From the NCBI GenBank assembly GCA_910589055.1, contig CAJURN010000029.1, positions 1-27,271 of the forward strand: 27,271 bases of DNA. Reading direction: 5' to 3'. The notes under the pieces were generated by a model, which was not told the origin of the DNA, did not search any database, and saw only the letters and a list, made by a program, of their open reading frames with translations. The DNA is from an uncultured Muribaculaceae bacterium (lineage in GTDB: Bacteria; Bacteroidota; Bacteroidia; Bacteroidales; Muribaculaceae). Position numbers and translations under genes: made by a program. Below, piece after piece: positions 9,172 to 17,401 of the stretch. Position 1 is the stretch's first letter. Each line of letters starts with the position of its first letter.

Positions 9172-10434
9172 ATGTCCGATAACAATTCAACCGCATCCGC
9201 TGGCGGACTTTCCGGCGGCTATTATGTTTTTCTCATCGTATATCTCGTGCTTCTGAGCGCGTTCGGCTCCTTTGTCAACGACATGTATCTGCCAACGCTC
9301 CCGGAGATGGTACGCTCTTTCCACACCACCACGTCGACCGTGCAGTTAGGCCTCACTTTCGGCATGATTGGTTTGGGATTCGGCGAACTGATTCTGGGGC
9401 CGTTGAGCGATCGTTTCGGCAGGAAACCTGTACTTATCGCAGCCCTGATTGTGTTCTGCATCGGCGCCGCATGCAGCGTGTGGTCGCGCACGATACACAC
9501 CTTTATCTGGTGGCGTCTTGTGCAGGGACTCGGTGCTTCGGGCGGATATTTCCTTGCCCGTACCATTCCCGCCGACCTTTACAAAGGCCGTGCACTCGCC
9601 AAGGTGATGGCTCTCGTAGGTGCCATCAACGGCTTCGCTCCGGCCAGCGCCCCGGTGATTGGTGGCCTGGTAGCCAAGTCAATAGGTTGGCAGGGTATAT
9701 TCTGGATTCTTTTCGGATTCAGCGCCATGCTGCTGATTCTTTCGCCCGCGTTCAAGGAATCGCTGCCGCAGTCGCGCAGAGTGAGCGGACATTTCGGAGT
9801 GGCTTTCAAAAACTATGCCGTGCTGTCGCACAACCGTCATTTCCTGATACATGTGATGCTCAAAGGCTCGGCGCTTGGCATGCTCTTCGCCTACATATCC
9901 TCCGCGCCGTTCATTATTCAGGACCATTACGGCTACACCCAGCTCCAATTCGGCCTTTTCATGGGTTTCAACGCCCTTTTTGTGGCAACGGGTTCGATGG
10001 TAGCCCTGCGCTTCCATCCGCTCAAGAAAGCGGCCGTATGGGCCGGTACAGCGCTTGTGCTCATTGCTGCGGGACAAGCAGTGTGTTTCTGGACGGTCGA
10101 CAGCGTGTGGGTCTATGAAGCTCTCAATCTTCCCATGCTGTTCTGCCTCGGCATGATTTTCACCGTCGGCAACACGCTTGCAATGAATGAAGGCCGAGAG
10201 TGTGCCGGGGATGCTTCGGCTCTGATTGGGCTTGCAGGATATATATTCGGTGCCGTGGCAAGTCCGCTCGTGGGTCTCGGCGACATGCTCCATTCCACGG
10301 CGATAACCATATTCACGCTTGCGGTGCTCACATTTATCTTCGCCCGATTGAGCCGCGCCCTCCCGGCCGACCTTATGGCAAGTCCGTCCTCGGCCATCCG
10401 CGCCGCCGCCCCCGAATCTCCGGCGAAGAAATAA
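9172..10434 (+). CDS. MFS multidrug efflux transporter, Bcr/CflA family
   Basis: 420 residues, the normal length for a 12-helix major facilitator. The first helix (about 22-40) leads into NDMYLPTLPEM, the signature of the Bcr/CflA subfamily of drug:H+ antiporters. The loop between helices 2 and 3 has MFS motif A (GPLSDRFGRKPVL, about residues 82-94). The motif C region follows (ALVGAINGFAPASAPVIGG, about 144-162), typical of exporters. The C-terminal 20 residues are Ala/Ser/Pro-rich and cytoplasmic. The substrate cannot be read from sequence; bicyclomycin-, chloramphenicol- and sulfonamide-type drugs and amino acids are known cargoes in the family. It stands alone, converging on ackA. The ATG at 9172 lies next to a 15-nt stretch that recurs before the small membrane-protein gene at 12893. 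Confidence 0.9.
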   Translation: MSDNNSTASAGGLSGGYYVFLIVYLVLLSAFGSFVNDMYLPTLPEMVRSFHTTTSTVQLGLTFGMIGLGFGELILGPLSDRFGRKPVLIAALIVFCIGAACSVWSRTIHTFIWWRLVQGLGASGGYFLARTIPADLYKGRALAKVMALVGAINGFAPASAPVIGGLVAKSIGWQGIFWILFGFSAMLLILSPAFKESLPQSRRVSGHFGVAFKNYAVLSHNRHFLIHVMLKGSALGMLFAYISSAPFIIQDHYGYTQLQFGLFMGFNALFVATGSMVALRFHPLKKAAVWAGTALVLIAAGQAVCFWTVDSVWVYEALNLPMLFCLGMIFTVGNTLAMNEGRECAGDASALIGLAGYIFGAVASPLVGLGDMLHSTAITIFTLAVLTFIFARLSRALPADLMASPSSAIRAAAPESPAKK

Positions 10435-10460
10435 AAAACCGGCAGCCGGACTTGCCGGCC
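10431..10460 (-). terminator. Probable terminator of the pta-ackA operon
   Basis: Read on the minus strand, CCGGCA pairs with TGCCGG (10453-10458 with 10439-10444) around an 8-nt loop. A run of six T follows (the A run at about 10433-10438). It overlaps the stop codon of the convergent MFS gene and lies about 35 nt past the ackA stop. No T run follows it on the plus strand, so it mainly serves ackA. Confidence 0.65.
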
Positions 10461-10494
10461 ACCGGTATGATATGGCTTTATAAATTCAGACGAA

Positions 10495-11700
10495 TTACAG
10501 CTTGCTTACGATTGCTTCGGTGTCGCGGGCAATCATCAGCTCCTCATCGGTGGGGATGATGCACACCTTGACACGCGACTGAGGAGTTGAAATCAGGGTT
10601 TCCTCGCCGCGGATGCGGGCGTTGAGTTCCTTGTCGATTTCCACACCCATGAACTTGAGGGGAGCGCATACGTTCTCACGCACTCCGGTCTGATTCTCAC
10701 CCACACCACCGGTGAATACGATGATGTCAAGGCCGCCCATCTCGGCTGCGTAAGCACCGATATATTTTATGATGCGCTGCTCGTACATGTCGAGGGCGAG
10801 AGTGGCGCGGGGATCGCCTGCTTTCACTGCTGCCTCGATTTCGCGCATGTCGCTTGAGAGACCGCTCACGCCGAGCACACCGCTTTCCTTGTTGATTACG
10901 GTCTGGAGTTCGGCAGCCGAGAGGCCGTGTTTAGTCATCAGGTATGTGAGAGCACCGGGATCCACATCGCCTACGCGTGTACCCATCATAAGGCCTTCGA
11001 CGGGAGTGAGACCCATGGATGTGTCAACGCTGCGGCCGCCGTCGACGGCTGTGATGGAACCGCCGTTGCCAACGTGGCAGGTAACGATTTTCTGTTTCTT
11101 GATGTCAACACCGAGGAATTCGCACACACGGGCCGAAACGTAGCGGTGGCTGGTGCCGTGGAAGCCGTAGCGGCGCACGCCGTCTTCCTCATAGTATTTG
11201 TAGGGAAGGGCATACATGTAGGACTTCGCCGGCATGGTCTGATGGAAAGCGGTGTCGAACACGCCTACCTGCGGAACGTCGGGCATGAGGGCTGTGATGG
11301 CCTCGATACCGGTCATGTTGGCGGGGTTGTGGAGGGGTGCGATATCGTAGCACTCGCGAATCTTGTTCTTTACATCCTCGTCGATGAGCACGCTTTCGCT
11401 GAATTTCTCACCTCCGTGAACCACGCGGTGTCCTACTGCGTCGATTTCGGAGTAGTCCTTGATGCAGCCTTCCTTGGGGTCGGTGAGATTGTTGAGGATG
11501 GCCTTGATGGCGTCCTGATGGTTGATGTGGCCGAGTTCCACGATTTCTTTGGAACCGTCCTGGCGTTTGAATTTGAGGAAACCGTCGGGCAGACCGATTT
11601 TTTCCACTCCGCCTTCGGCGAGCACGCGGCCTTCGCCGTCGGTGTCAATGAGTTTGTACTTTACCGAGCTGCTGCCGGAATTGATAACGAGAATTTTCAT
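10495..11700 (-). CDS. ackA: Acetate kinase
   Basis: 401 residues, the standard length for the family. It converts acetyl phosphate and ADP to acetate and ATP in the cytoplasm, the energy-yielding last step of acetate fermentation. The N-terminal ASKHA phosphate-binding strand (MKILVINSGSSSVKYKL) is intact. Residues matching those known to be catalytic are present: Arg92 (HRVVHGG), Asp149 (FDTAFHQTMP), His181 (YGFHGTSH) and Arg242 (MGTRVGDVDPG). The adenosine-binding loop GNGGS is at 211-215, and GGVGENQ lies near the C-terminus. It starts 4 nt after the pta stop, so the two are co-transcribed and translationally linked. Confidence 0.98.
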   Translation of the reverse strand: MKILVINSGSSSVKYKLIDTDGEGRVLAEGGVEKIGLPDGFLKFKRQDGSKEIVELGHINHQDAIKAILNNLTDPKEGCIKDYSEIDAVGHRVVHGGEKFSESVLIDEDVKNKIRECYDIAPLHNPANMTGIEAITALMPDVPQVGVFDTAFHQTMPAKSYMYALPYKYYEEDGVRRYGFHGTSHRYVSARVCEFLGVDIKKQKIVTCHVGNGGSITAVDGGRSVDTSMGLTPVEGLMMGTRVGDVDPGALTYLMTKHGLSAAELQTVINKESGVLGVSGLSSDMREIEAAVKAGDPRATLALDMYEQRIIKYIGAYAAEMGGLDIIVFTGGVGENQTGVRENVCAPLKFMGVEIDKELNARIRGEETLISTPQSRVKVCIIPTDEELMIARDTEAIVSKL

Positions 11701-11704
11701 GGAT

Positions 11705-12718
11705 TCAATTGTTTTTCAGACCGATTGCCTGGTTGCAGGTTATAATGATAGTCTTGTAAATATCTTCAGGGAAGCATCCGCGTGAAAGGTCGTTGACGGG
11801 AGCTGCAAGACCCTGGAGTACGGGGCCTACGGCTTCGACTCCGCCAAGACGCTGCACGAGCTTGTAAGCAATGTTACCAACTTCGAGAGAGGGGAACACA
11901 AGCACGTTGGCACGGCCGCTGAGGGGGCTTTGGGGTGCCTTTGTGTTGGCTACCGAGGGGACGATTGCGGCATCGGCCTGAAGTTCGCCGTCGACAATGA
12001 GTTTCGGGTCGAGTTCACGGGCAATTTCAGTGGCGCGGATAACTTTGTCGACACGGTCGCTCTTGGCTGAGCCTTTGGTCGAGAATGACAGCAGTGCCAC
12101 GCGGGGTTCGATTCCGGCGATGTCGCGTGCGGTCTTGGCGGCGGCAACGGCAATCTGTCCGAGTTCTTCGGCAGTGGGGTCGGGAACTACGGCGCAGTCG
12201 GCGAACACGAGCACTCCGTTGGTGCCGAAAGGCGAACCTTCGGGAAGGAGCATGATGAACGCTCCGGAAACAACGCTGATTCCGGGCATGGTCTTGATTA
12301 CCTGGAAAGCTGCGCGGAGCACATTACCTGTTGTATTGAGGGCGCCTGCAACCTGTCCGTCGGCGTCTCCGGCCTTTACCATCAGACAGCCGAGATAAAG
12401 GGGGTTGGCGGTGGTGAGACGGGCTTCTTCCATTGTTATGCCCTTGCTCTTGCGGAGTTCGAAGAACAGAGGTGCATAGCGGTCGATCACGGACTCATCG
12501 GCGGGATTGACGATTTTTGCTTCGGAAATGTGGGTGAGGGAAAGGCTTTTTGCCATTGCAAGCACTTCCGTGGGATCGCCGATGAGAATGATGTCGGCAA
12601 GTCCGTCGGCGATAATACGGTCGGCGGCGGTCAAGGTACGTGCTTCGGTGCCTTCGGGCAGAACGATACGCTGGCGGTTCTGTTTGGCCTTCAAGGTCAG
12701 TGATTCAAAAAGTTCCAT
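11705..12718 (-). CDS. pta: Phosphate acetyltransferase (short, single-domain form)
   Basis: 337 residues covering only the PTA/PTB catalytic domain. The N-terminal regulatory P-loop part of the long enterobacterial Pta is absent, which is usual for Bacteroidota and Firmicutes. It makes acetyl phosphate from acetyl-CoA and phosphate, feeding AckA. Recognisable stretches are RIVLPEGTEARTLTAAD near the N-terminus, the VAGALNTTGNVLRAAFQVIKT segment, the SFSTKGSAKSDRVDKV loop and LIVDGELQADAA, then SGRANVLVFPSLEVGNIAYKLVQRLGG. All are conserved in the family. It is the first gene of the pta-ackA operon, with a candidate promoter at 12775-12782 and a divergent small gene beyond it. Confidence 0.97.
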   Translation of the reverse strand: MELFESLTLKAKQNRQRIVLPEGTEARTLTAADRIIADGLADIILIGDPTEVLAMAKSLSLTHISEAKIVNPADESVIDRYAPLFFELRKSKGITMEEARLTTANPLYLGCLMVKAGDADGQVAGALNTTGNVLRAAFQVIKTMPGISVVSGAFIMLLPEGSPFGTNGVLVFADCAVVPDPTAEELGQIAVAAAKTARDIAGIEPRVALLSFSTKGSAKSDRVDKVIRATEIARELDPKLIVDGELQADAAIVPSVANTKAPQSPLSGRANVLVFPSLEVGNIAYKLVQRLGGVEAVGPVLQGLAAPVNDLSRGCFPEDIYKTIIITCNQAIGLKNN

Positions 12719-12774
12719 TGTGAATTATGGTTTGAAGTTATGGCGGTGTAAATATACGCGTCTTAGTGTATCTG

Positions 12775-12782
12775 CAAAGTTA
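12775..12782 (-). promoter_or_regulatory. -7 promoter element for pta-ackA
   Basis: Read on the minus strand, the eight bases are TAACTTTG, an exact match to TAnnTTTG. It lies 57 nt from the pta start codon. The expected -33 TTTG is not recognisable at 19-21 nt spacing, so the match is on one element only. Confidence 0.5.
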
Positions 12783-12892
12783 GTCAATCTTGACGGTTTT
12801 AGAATAATTTTTCGCCGCTAAAAAACTTATTGGCTCCCGGGATGTTAATATTACAAGAAAAAGATTCAACACCCTCTTAAAAACTAACCGCT

Positions 12893-13063
12893 ATGTCCGA
12901 CGCTAAAAGACGAAACAAAAACCGCACCAGCACTTGGGTAGCAATCGGTGCCATATTTCTGATTATACTTCTTATCCTGTGGCTTACGTTCGCCGACCTT
13001 ACAGGAAATACCGATGTGGCGGCCTTCCTGGCTCCCTACATCATCAACATGCCTGCGGCCTGA
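12893..13063 (+). CDS. Small single-pass membrane protein, 56 residues, unknown function
   Basis: An ATG at 12893 opens 56 codons ending in TGA at 13061-13063. The product has a basic N-terminus (SDAKRRNKNR), one hydrophobic helix at about residues 15-32 (WVAIGAIFLIILLILWLT) and a short tail with acidic residues and the end YIINMPAA. By the positive-inside rule the basic end should face the cytoplasm. The frame is free of overlapping genes and lies between divergent pta and convergent yebC. I do not recognise the family. The coding appearance (clean helix, basic flank, third-position GC bias) makes a real gene more likely than chance. No exact Bacteroides promoter was found upstream; a 15-nt stretch 10 nt before the start is shared with the MFS gene leader. 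Confidence 0.72.
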   Translation: MSDAKRRNKNRTSTWVAIGAIFLIILLILWLTFADLTGNTDVAAFLAPYIINMPAA

Positions 13064-13094
13064 GCCAACTGAATGATATTGTGATTGATGATTG

Positions 13095-13140
13095 ATAAAA
13101 ACGTCGGACGGCTGCCCGGAATTTCCGTGGCAGCCGTCCG
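13095..13140 (-). terminator. Terminator of the pheT-yebC operon
   Basis: A 12-bp perfect stem (13105-13116 with 13129-13140) and a 12-nt loop. Read on the minus strand it leads into a T-rich run (the A run at 13097-13101), 30 nt after the yebC stop. Without a T run on the plus strand it may still act weakly for the small membrane-protein gene. Confidence 0.85.
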
Positions 13141-13169
13141 CGATTATATATGCCTGCGGAGTCAGAGGA

Positions 13170-13907
13170 TTATTCCTCGTCTTCGCGCATGTTGTGGAAT
13201 ACGTTCTGGACGTCTTCGTCGTCCTCGAGTTTCTCGAGCAGTTTATGCACTGTCTCGCGCTGTTCGGGAGTGATGTCCTTGAGGTCGTTGGGGATGCGTT
13301 CGAATTCGGAGCTGATGATTTCAAATCCGTTTTCCTCAAGATACTTCTGGATATTGGAATATTCTTCGAAAGCGCCGTAGAGAACAACCATTTCGTTGCC
13401 GTCCTCGTCTTCGTCGTGGCCCAGTTCGTCCACGCCGTAGTCGATGAGTTCAAGTTCGAGGTCGTCGAGTCCCACACCTTCCTTGGGTTTGATTTTGAAC
13501 ACGCACTTGTGTTCGAAAAGGAATGTGAGCGAGCCCTGGGTGCCGAGGGAGCCGCCGTGCTTGTTGAAGTAGGAGCGCACGTTGGCTACGGTACGGGTGT
13601 TGTTGTCGGTAGCGGCTTCAACGAAGATCGCGATACCGAAGGGGCCGTATCCTTCGTAAGAGATTTCCTTGTAATCGCCCGCGTCTTTTTCAGTTGCCTT
13701 CTTGATAGCGCGTTCAACGGTATCTTTGGGCATGTTTGCAGCCTTGGCGTTCTGCATCAAGGCGCGCAGACGGGGGTTGGTGTCGGGGTCGGGACCACCG
13801 GCCTTGGCGGCAATGGTGATTTCTTTTCCGATGCGGGTGAATGTTCGCGACATGTTGCCCCAGCGTTTGAGCTTGCGGGCTTTGCGGTATTCAAATGCTC
13901 TTCCCAT
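13170..13907 (-). CDS. yebC: YebC/PmpR/TACO1-family protein
   Basis: 245 residues, full length. The N-terminus MGRAFEYRKARKLKRWGNMSRTFTRIGKEI is the Bacteroidota version of the GHSKWANI(K/R)H-type start, and NPRLRALMQNAKAANMPKDTVERAIKKA is the hallmark of the family. The central block EISYEGYGPFGIAIFVEAATDNNTRTVANVRSYFNKHGG is also diagnostic. Members have been described as DNA-binding transcriptional regulators and, more recently, as factors that relieve ribosome stalling. The acidic C-terminus (EDDEDVQNVFHNMREDEE) is typical. It follows pheT after 42 nt on the same strand, so the two are probably co-transcribed; the link to a tRNA synthetase fits a translation role. Confidence 0.95.
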   Translation of the reverse strand: MGRAFEYRKARKLKRWGNMSRTFTRIGKEITIAAKAGGPDPDTNPRLRALMQNAKAANMPKDTVERAIKKATEKDAGDYKEISYEGYGPFGIAIFVEAATDNNTRTVANVRSYFNKHGGSLGTQGSLTFLFEHKCVFKIKPKEGVGLDDLELELIDYGVDELGHDEDEDGNEMVVLYGAFEEYSNIQKYLEENGFEIISSEFERIPNDLKDITPEQRETVHKLLEKLEDDEDVQNVFHNMREDEE

Positions 13908-13949
13908 TGTTGTCTTTTATATTTTTGAGTATGATGTTTTAGTTCTGTC

Positions 13950-16442
13950 TTATCGTAATTCTGCCTGGAACTGGCGGCGGAGTGTCTCCACAACCTTTGA
14001 CATGATTTTCTCGATGTGCTTGTCCTGAAGGGTCTTTTCGGGATCCTGGAGCGACAGCGAGATGGCGTAGGACTTCTTGCCGGCGGGGAGTTTGTCGCCT
14101 TCGTACACGTCGAAGAGTGTCACGTCGGTGAGGAACTTGCGCTCGGCGGAACGTACGGCAGCCTCGATTTCAGCCATGGACACGTTTTTGTCGATGAGCA
14201 GCGAGAGGTCGCGCTTCACGGCCTGGGTCTTGGGCAGGGGCTTGTAGAGCGCCTGATGAGCCAGGGCGAGGTCGCAGAGTGCTGTCCATTCGAGTTCGGC
14301 GAAATAAACGGGCATCTTGATGTCGCAGCGGGAAGCGAGTGCCGGTGCGATAACGCCCATGGTGCCGAGACGCTTGCCCGACATTGTGAGTATGTCGAGT
14401 GCCTGCGAGTAGATTGAGCCTTCGGCACATTCGGCAACCGCGAGTTTTACCTTTGTGGCATCAATGCCGAGACGGGCGAATACGTTTGCCACAGCTGCTT
14501 TAAGGTCGAAGAATGTCGAAGCCTCGGCGGCACGGAGCCAGTTGGCACCGCGGGTATCGCCGCAGAGCCACAGAGCCAGACGGGCCGACTCCGAATAGGG
14601 AGCCAAAGGTGCGTCGGCAGTGGATTCACGCCCGGAATTGTAGAAGTATACGTTGCCGAACTCGTACAGTCCCAGATCGGGGAAACGGCGGTTGGCATTG
14701 TGGGCTATGGTTTCGAGACCTCCGAAGAGAAGTGTCTGACGCATCACGTTCAGGTCCTGGCTGAGCGGATTGAGCAGGCGCACGCAGTCCTTGGCGGGAT
14801 ATTCGGCAAGGCCGTCGTAGTAAGCCTCGGCTGTGAGGGAGTTGTTGAGGATTTCGTTGAATCCGGCTCCGGTTAGCTGCTCGGCGACAGTGCGGCGCAG
14901 GTCGTCCTCGGCATCCGTGCGGGTCTTGAACGAGAGGCATGCGTGCAGGTTGTCGCTCATGGCGATATTGTTGTAGCCGTAGATGCGCAGGATGTCTTCA
15001 ATCACATCGCAGGCACGGCGCACGTCGTAGCGGTAGGTGGGCACTTCAAGGTGCATCAGGGAAGTGTCCTTGTCATCGCGTCCGATTTTGATTTCGAGCG
15101 AATCGAGGATGCTGTCGACTGTGGCGGAGGGAATGTCGCGTCCGAGAAGGGTGTCAATCTGTCCGTAGGAGAGGTCAACGGGGTATGCCGCAACGGGTGT
15201 GGGATAGAAGTCCGTTACATCCCCCACAATCTCACCTCCCGCAAGCTCCTTCACCATGAGGGCTGCGAGCTTGAGCGCATAGAGACATCCGTTGGGGTCG
15301 ACACCGCGCTCGAAGCGGAACGACGAATCGGTGCTGAGACCGAGACGGCGCGCTGTCTTGCGCACGCTGGTGGGATTGAAGCAGGCGCTTTCGATAAAGA
15401 TGTCGACGGCTTTTTCGGTAACTCCGGAGTCGAGTCCGCCGAATACACCGGCAATGCACTTGGGCTCTTCGGCATCGCATATCATGAGGTCGGACGACGA
15501 AAGTGTGCGCTCAACCTCATCGAGGGTAACGAATTTCTGGCCTTCGGCTGCGCGGCGGACAACAACCTTGCCGTCTTTCAGAGTCGAGGCGTCGAAGCAG
15601 TGGAGGGGCTGGCCTATGCCATGAAGTATGTAGTTGGTGATGTCAACGATATTGTTGATGGGGCGCATGCCTATGGCTGCAAGACGGTCGCGGAGCCATT
15701 CGGGACTCTCGGCCACCTTGACGCCGCGAATAGTCACGCCGCAGTAGCGTGTGCAGAGGGCTGCGTCTTCCACCTCTACGGTTACACCGGCCACATCGGT
15801 GCGGTCAACTGCAAAGGCATCCACCGAAGGCTTCACGGCACGCACGGGAGTGTTGTGGCAGGAGTGCCATGCGGCAAAGTCGCGGGCCACGCCGAAGTGT
15901 GAGGCGGCGTCGATGCGGTTGGGAGTAAGGTCCACCTCAAGCACGTAATCGTCCTCGATGTGATAATACTCCGATGCCGGACGGCCTATGAAGCTCTCGG
16001 CTTCGGCGGGAAGCACGATGATGCCGTCGTGGGATGTTCCGACTCCGATTTCATCCTCGGCACAGATCATACCGAAGGATTCCACACCGCGGATTTTTGA
16101 TTTCTTGATTTTGAATTCGCTGCCGTCCTTGTCGTAGAGCACGGTGCCGACGGTGGCGACAACCACGGTCTGTCCGGCGTCGACGTTGGGTGCGCCGCAC
16201 ACAATCTGCACGGGTTCGCCCGTGCCAAGGTCAACGGTAGTGATATGAAGGTGGTCGCTGTCGGGATGCACGGCGCAGGTGAGAACCTTGCCGATGACGA
16301 TACCGCGCAGACCGCCGGGAATGGTCTCGACTTTCTCGACACTTCCGGTTTCAAGACCGATTGAAGTGAGGGCTGCGGCCAGTTCGTCGGCCGTCATGTC
16401 GAAGGACACGTATTCCTTTAGCCATTTATATGATATATTCAT
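13950..16442 (-). CDS. pheT: Phenylalanine-tRNA ligase beta subunit
   Basis: 830 residues from the ATG at 16442. An in-frame ATG nine codons upstream (16469) is less likely, because the family begins MNISYKWLKEYV. With the alpha subunit (PheS, not in this window) it charges tRNA-Phe in the cytoplasm. Domains in order are: an N-terminal segment; the OB-fold tRNA-binding domain at about 40-155 (GIVIGKVLTCAVHPDSDHLHI, IVCGAPNV); the B3/B4 editing domain at about 205-395 (RPINNIVDITNYILHGIGQPLHCFD); the B5 domain at about 405-480 (YGQIDTLLGRDI); the catalytic-like core; and the FDX-ACB domain at about 735-830 (PLPKTQAVKRDLSLLID). It leads the pheT-yebC operon. Confidence 0.97.
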   Translation of the reverse strand: MNISYKWLKEYVSFDMTADELAAALTSIGLETGSVEKVETIPGGLRGIVIGKVLTCAVHPDSDHLHITTVDLGTGEPVQIVCGAPNVDAGQTVVVATVGTVLYDKDGSEFKIKKSKIRGVESFGMICAEDEIGVGTSHDGIIVLPAEAESFIGRPASEYYHIEDDYVLEVDLTPNRIDAASHFGVARDFAAWHSCHNTPVRAVKPSVDAFAVDRTDVAGVTVEVEDAALCTRYCGVTIRGVKVAESPEWLRDRLAAIGMRPINNIVDITNYILHGIGQPLHCFDASTLKDGKVVVRRAAEGQKFVTLDEVERTLSSSDLMICDAEEPKCIAGVFGGLDSGVTEKAVDIFIESACFNPTSVRKTARRLGLSTDSSFRFERGVDPNGCLYALKLAALMVKELAGGEIVGDVTDFYPTPVAAYPVDLSYGQIDTLLGRDIPSATVDSILDSLEIKIGRDDKDTSLMHLEVPTYRYDVRRACDVIEDILRIYGYNNIAMSDNLHACLSFKTRTDAEDDLRRTVAEQLTGAGFNEILNNSLTAEAYYDGLAEYPAKDCVRLLNPLSQDLNVMRQTLLFGGLETIAHNANRRFPDLGLYEFGNVYFYNSGRESTADAPLAPYSESARLALWLCGDTRGANWLRAAEASTFFDLKAAVANVFARLGIDATKVKLAVAECAEGSIYSQALDILTMSGKRLGTMGVIAPALASRCDIKMPVYFAELEWTALCDLALAHQALYKPLPKTQAVKRDLSLLIDKNVSMAEIEAAVRSAERKFLTDVTLFDVYEGDKLPAGKKSYAISLSLQDPEKTLQDKHIEKIMSKVVETLRRQFQAELR

Positions 16443-16503
16443 TGCTGATGATATTGATTGACATGTCACAAAGCCACAGGCAAGACGTCTGTGCTTCAGA
16501 GTG

Positions 16504-16511
16504 CAAATTTA
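16504..16511 (-). promoter_or_regulatory. -7 promoter element for pheT-yebC
   Basis: On the minus strand the bases read TAAATTTG, matching TAnnTTTG. A 3-of-4 match to the -33 box (TATG, plus positions 16532-16535) sits 20 nt away. The implied leader is about 55 nt. Confidence 0.55.
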
Positions 16512-16564
16512 CGATTTAATTTTCACTCTTTCATAAACAGGCGCAGAAATCCGCGAAAAATCCG

Positions 16565-16572
16565 TACTTTTG
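16565..16572 (+). promoter_or_regulatory. -7 promoter element for the Fe-S/thyA/radical SAM operon
   Basis: TACTTTTG matches TAnnTTTG exactly, but no TTTG box is seen 19-21 nt upstream. Transcription starting about 7 nt downstream (near 16579) would leave almost no leader before the ATG at 16582. The element also covers the TTG at 16570, which argues against that codon as the start. Confidence 0.55.
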
Positions 16573-16581
16573 TCAGTGAAT

Positions 16582-17400
16582 ATGTATAAGTCGATACGCA
16601 TAATCCGTATAATCGTGGCTCTGTGTGCGATGGCTGCACCGACGGTGGCTCTCGTGGCAGGCTACGAAAGCGTGTTCTCCCACATGCAGTTCATGATGGC
16701 TGTGCTCTCCGGCGCGGCCTTCTGGCTCGTGGCGTGGACGCTGATTACGTTTATCTATGGCCGTATCTACTGCTCCACGGTGTGCCCGCTTGGCACGTTG
16801 CAGGACTGCGTTTCAGCCGTGGGCAAGCGCTTCCCCCCGCGCCGCGGCTACCGCTTCCGTCCCGACCGCCCGGGCATGCGTCTGTTCTTTCTCGGACTCG
16901 TGCTCGTGTGCATGATGGCAGGATGGGCTGTGATTCCGTCCGTGCTCGACCCGTACAGCGCATACGCCCGCATGGTGGAGGAATTTGTAGTTCGACCTCT
17001 CGGACGCTGCGGCGAGGGCGTAAGATACAGCCTCGCATCATTTTCTGTGGCTGCCGCGACGGCATTGGTTGTCATTGGCATCGCCTGGCATCGCGGACGC
17101 CTGCTGTGCAACACTCTCTGTCCCGTGGGTGCGCTCCTCGGCATCGTGGCCTACCGCTCGGTGCTTCATCCCGACATCAATACCGACCTGTGTATCAACT
17201 GCGGCGAGTGCGAGAGGGTGTGCAAGAGCGAATGTATCGACCTTACGCAGCATACCGTTGACACCTCCCGATGTGTGGTGTGTTTCAACTGCATGGCCGC
17301 CTGCCCCAACAATGCGATAACTTACCGCAGCGGAAACCATCAGCTCCGCACTCCGCTGATGCAACCTGCCGATCCAAAACTGACTCTAAACGAACCTTGA
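16582..17400 (+). CDS. NapH-like membrane polyferredoxin (4Fe-4S binding protein)
   Basis: 272 residues from the ATG at 16582; an in-frame TTG at 16570 would add four residues but lies inside the -7 box. About four hydrophobic helices are seen (about 8-26, 34-58, 101-120, 152-168). Two CxxxCP motifs follow membrane helices: Cys64/Cys68 (CSTVCPLG) and Cys176/Cys180 (CNTLCPVG). This is the arrangement of NapH/MauN/YccM-type electron-transfer proteins. Two classical CxxCxxCxxxC ferredoxin motifs sit at Cys204-207-210-214 and Cys231-234-237-241, the second followed by PNNAI. It probably passes electrons between the quinone pool or a membrane reductase and a partner. No nap or nos gene is nearby, so the partner is unknown. 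It is the first gene of an operon with thyA (1-nt gap). Confidence 0.85.
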   Translation: MYKSIRIIRIIVALCAMAAPTVALVAGYESVFSHMQFMMAVLSGAAFWLVAWTLITFIYGRIYCSTVCPLGTLQDCVSAVGKRFPPRRGYRFRPDRPGMRLFFLGLVLVCMMAGWAVIPSVLDPYSAYARMVEEFVVRPLGRCGEGVRYSLASFSVAAATALVVIGIAWHRGRLLCNTLCPVGALLGIVAYRSVLHPDINTDLCINCGECERVCKSECIDLTQHTVDTSRCVVCFNCMAACPNNAITYRSGNHQLRTPLMQPADPKLTLNEP

Positions 17401-17401
17401 C

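Noticed and set aside
16443..16469. Upstream ATG start for pheT at 16469
   Set aside because: The extra nine residues are not seen at the start of this family, which begins MNISYKWLKEYV at 16442.
16570..16581. TTG start codon for the Fe-S membrane protein
   Set aside because: It lies within the -7 promoter box and adds only four residues; the ATG at 16582 is preferred.
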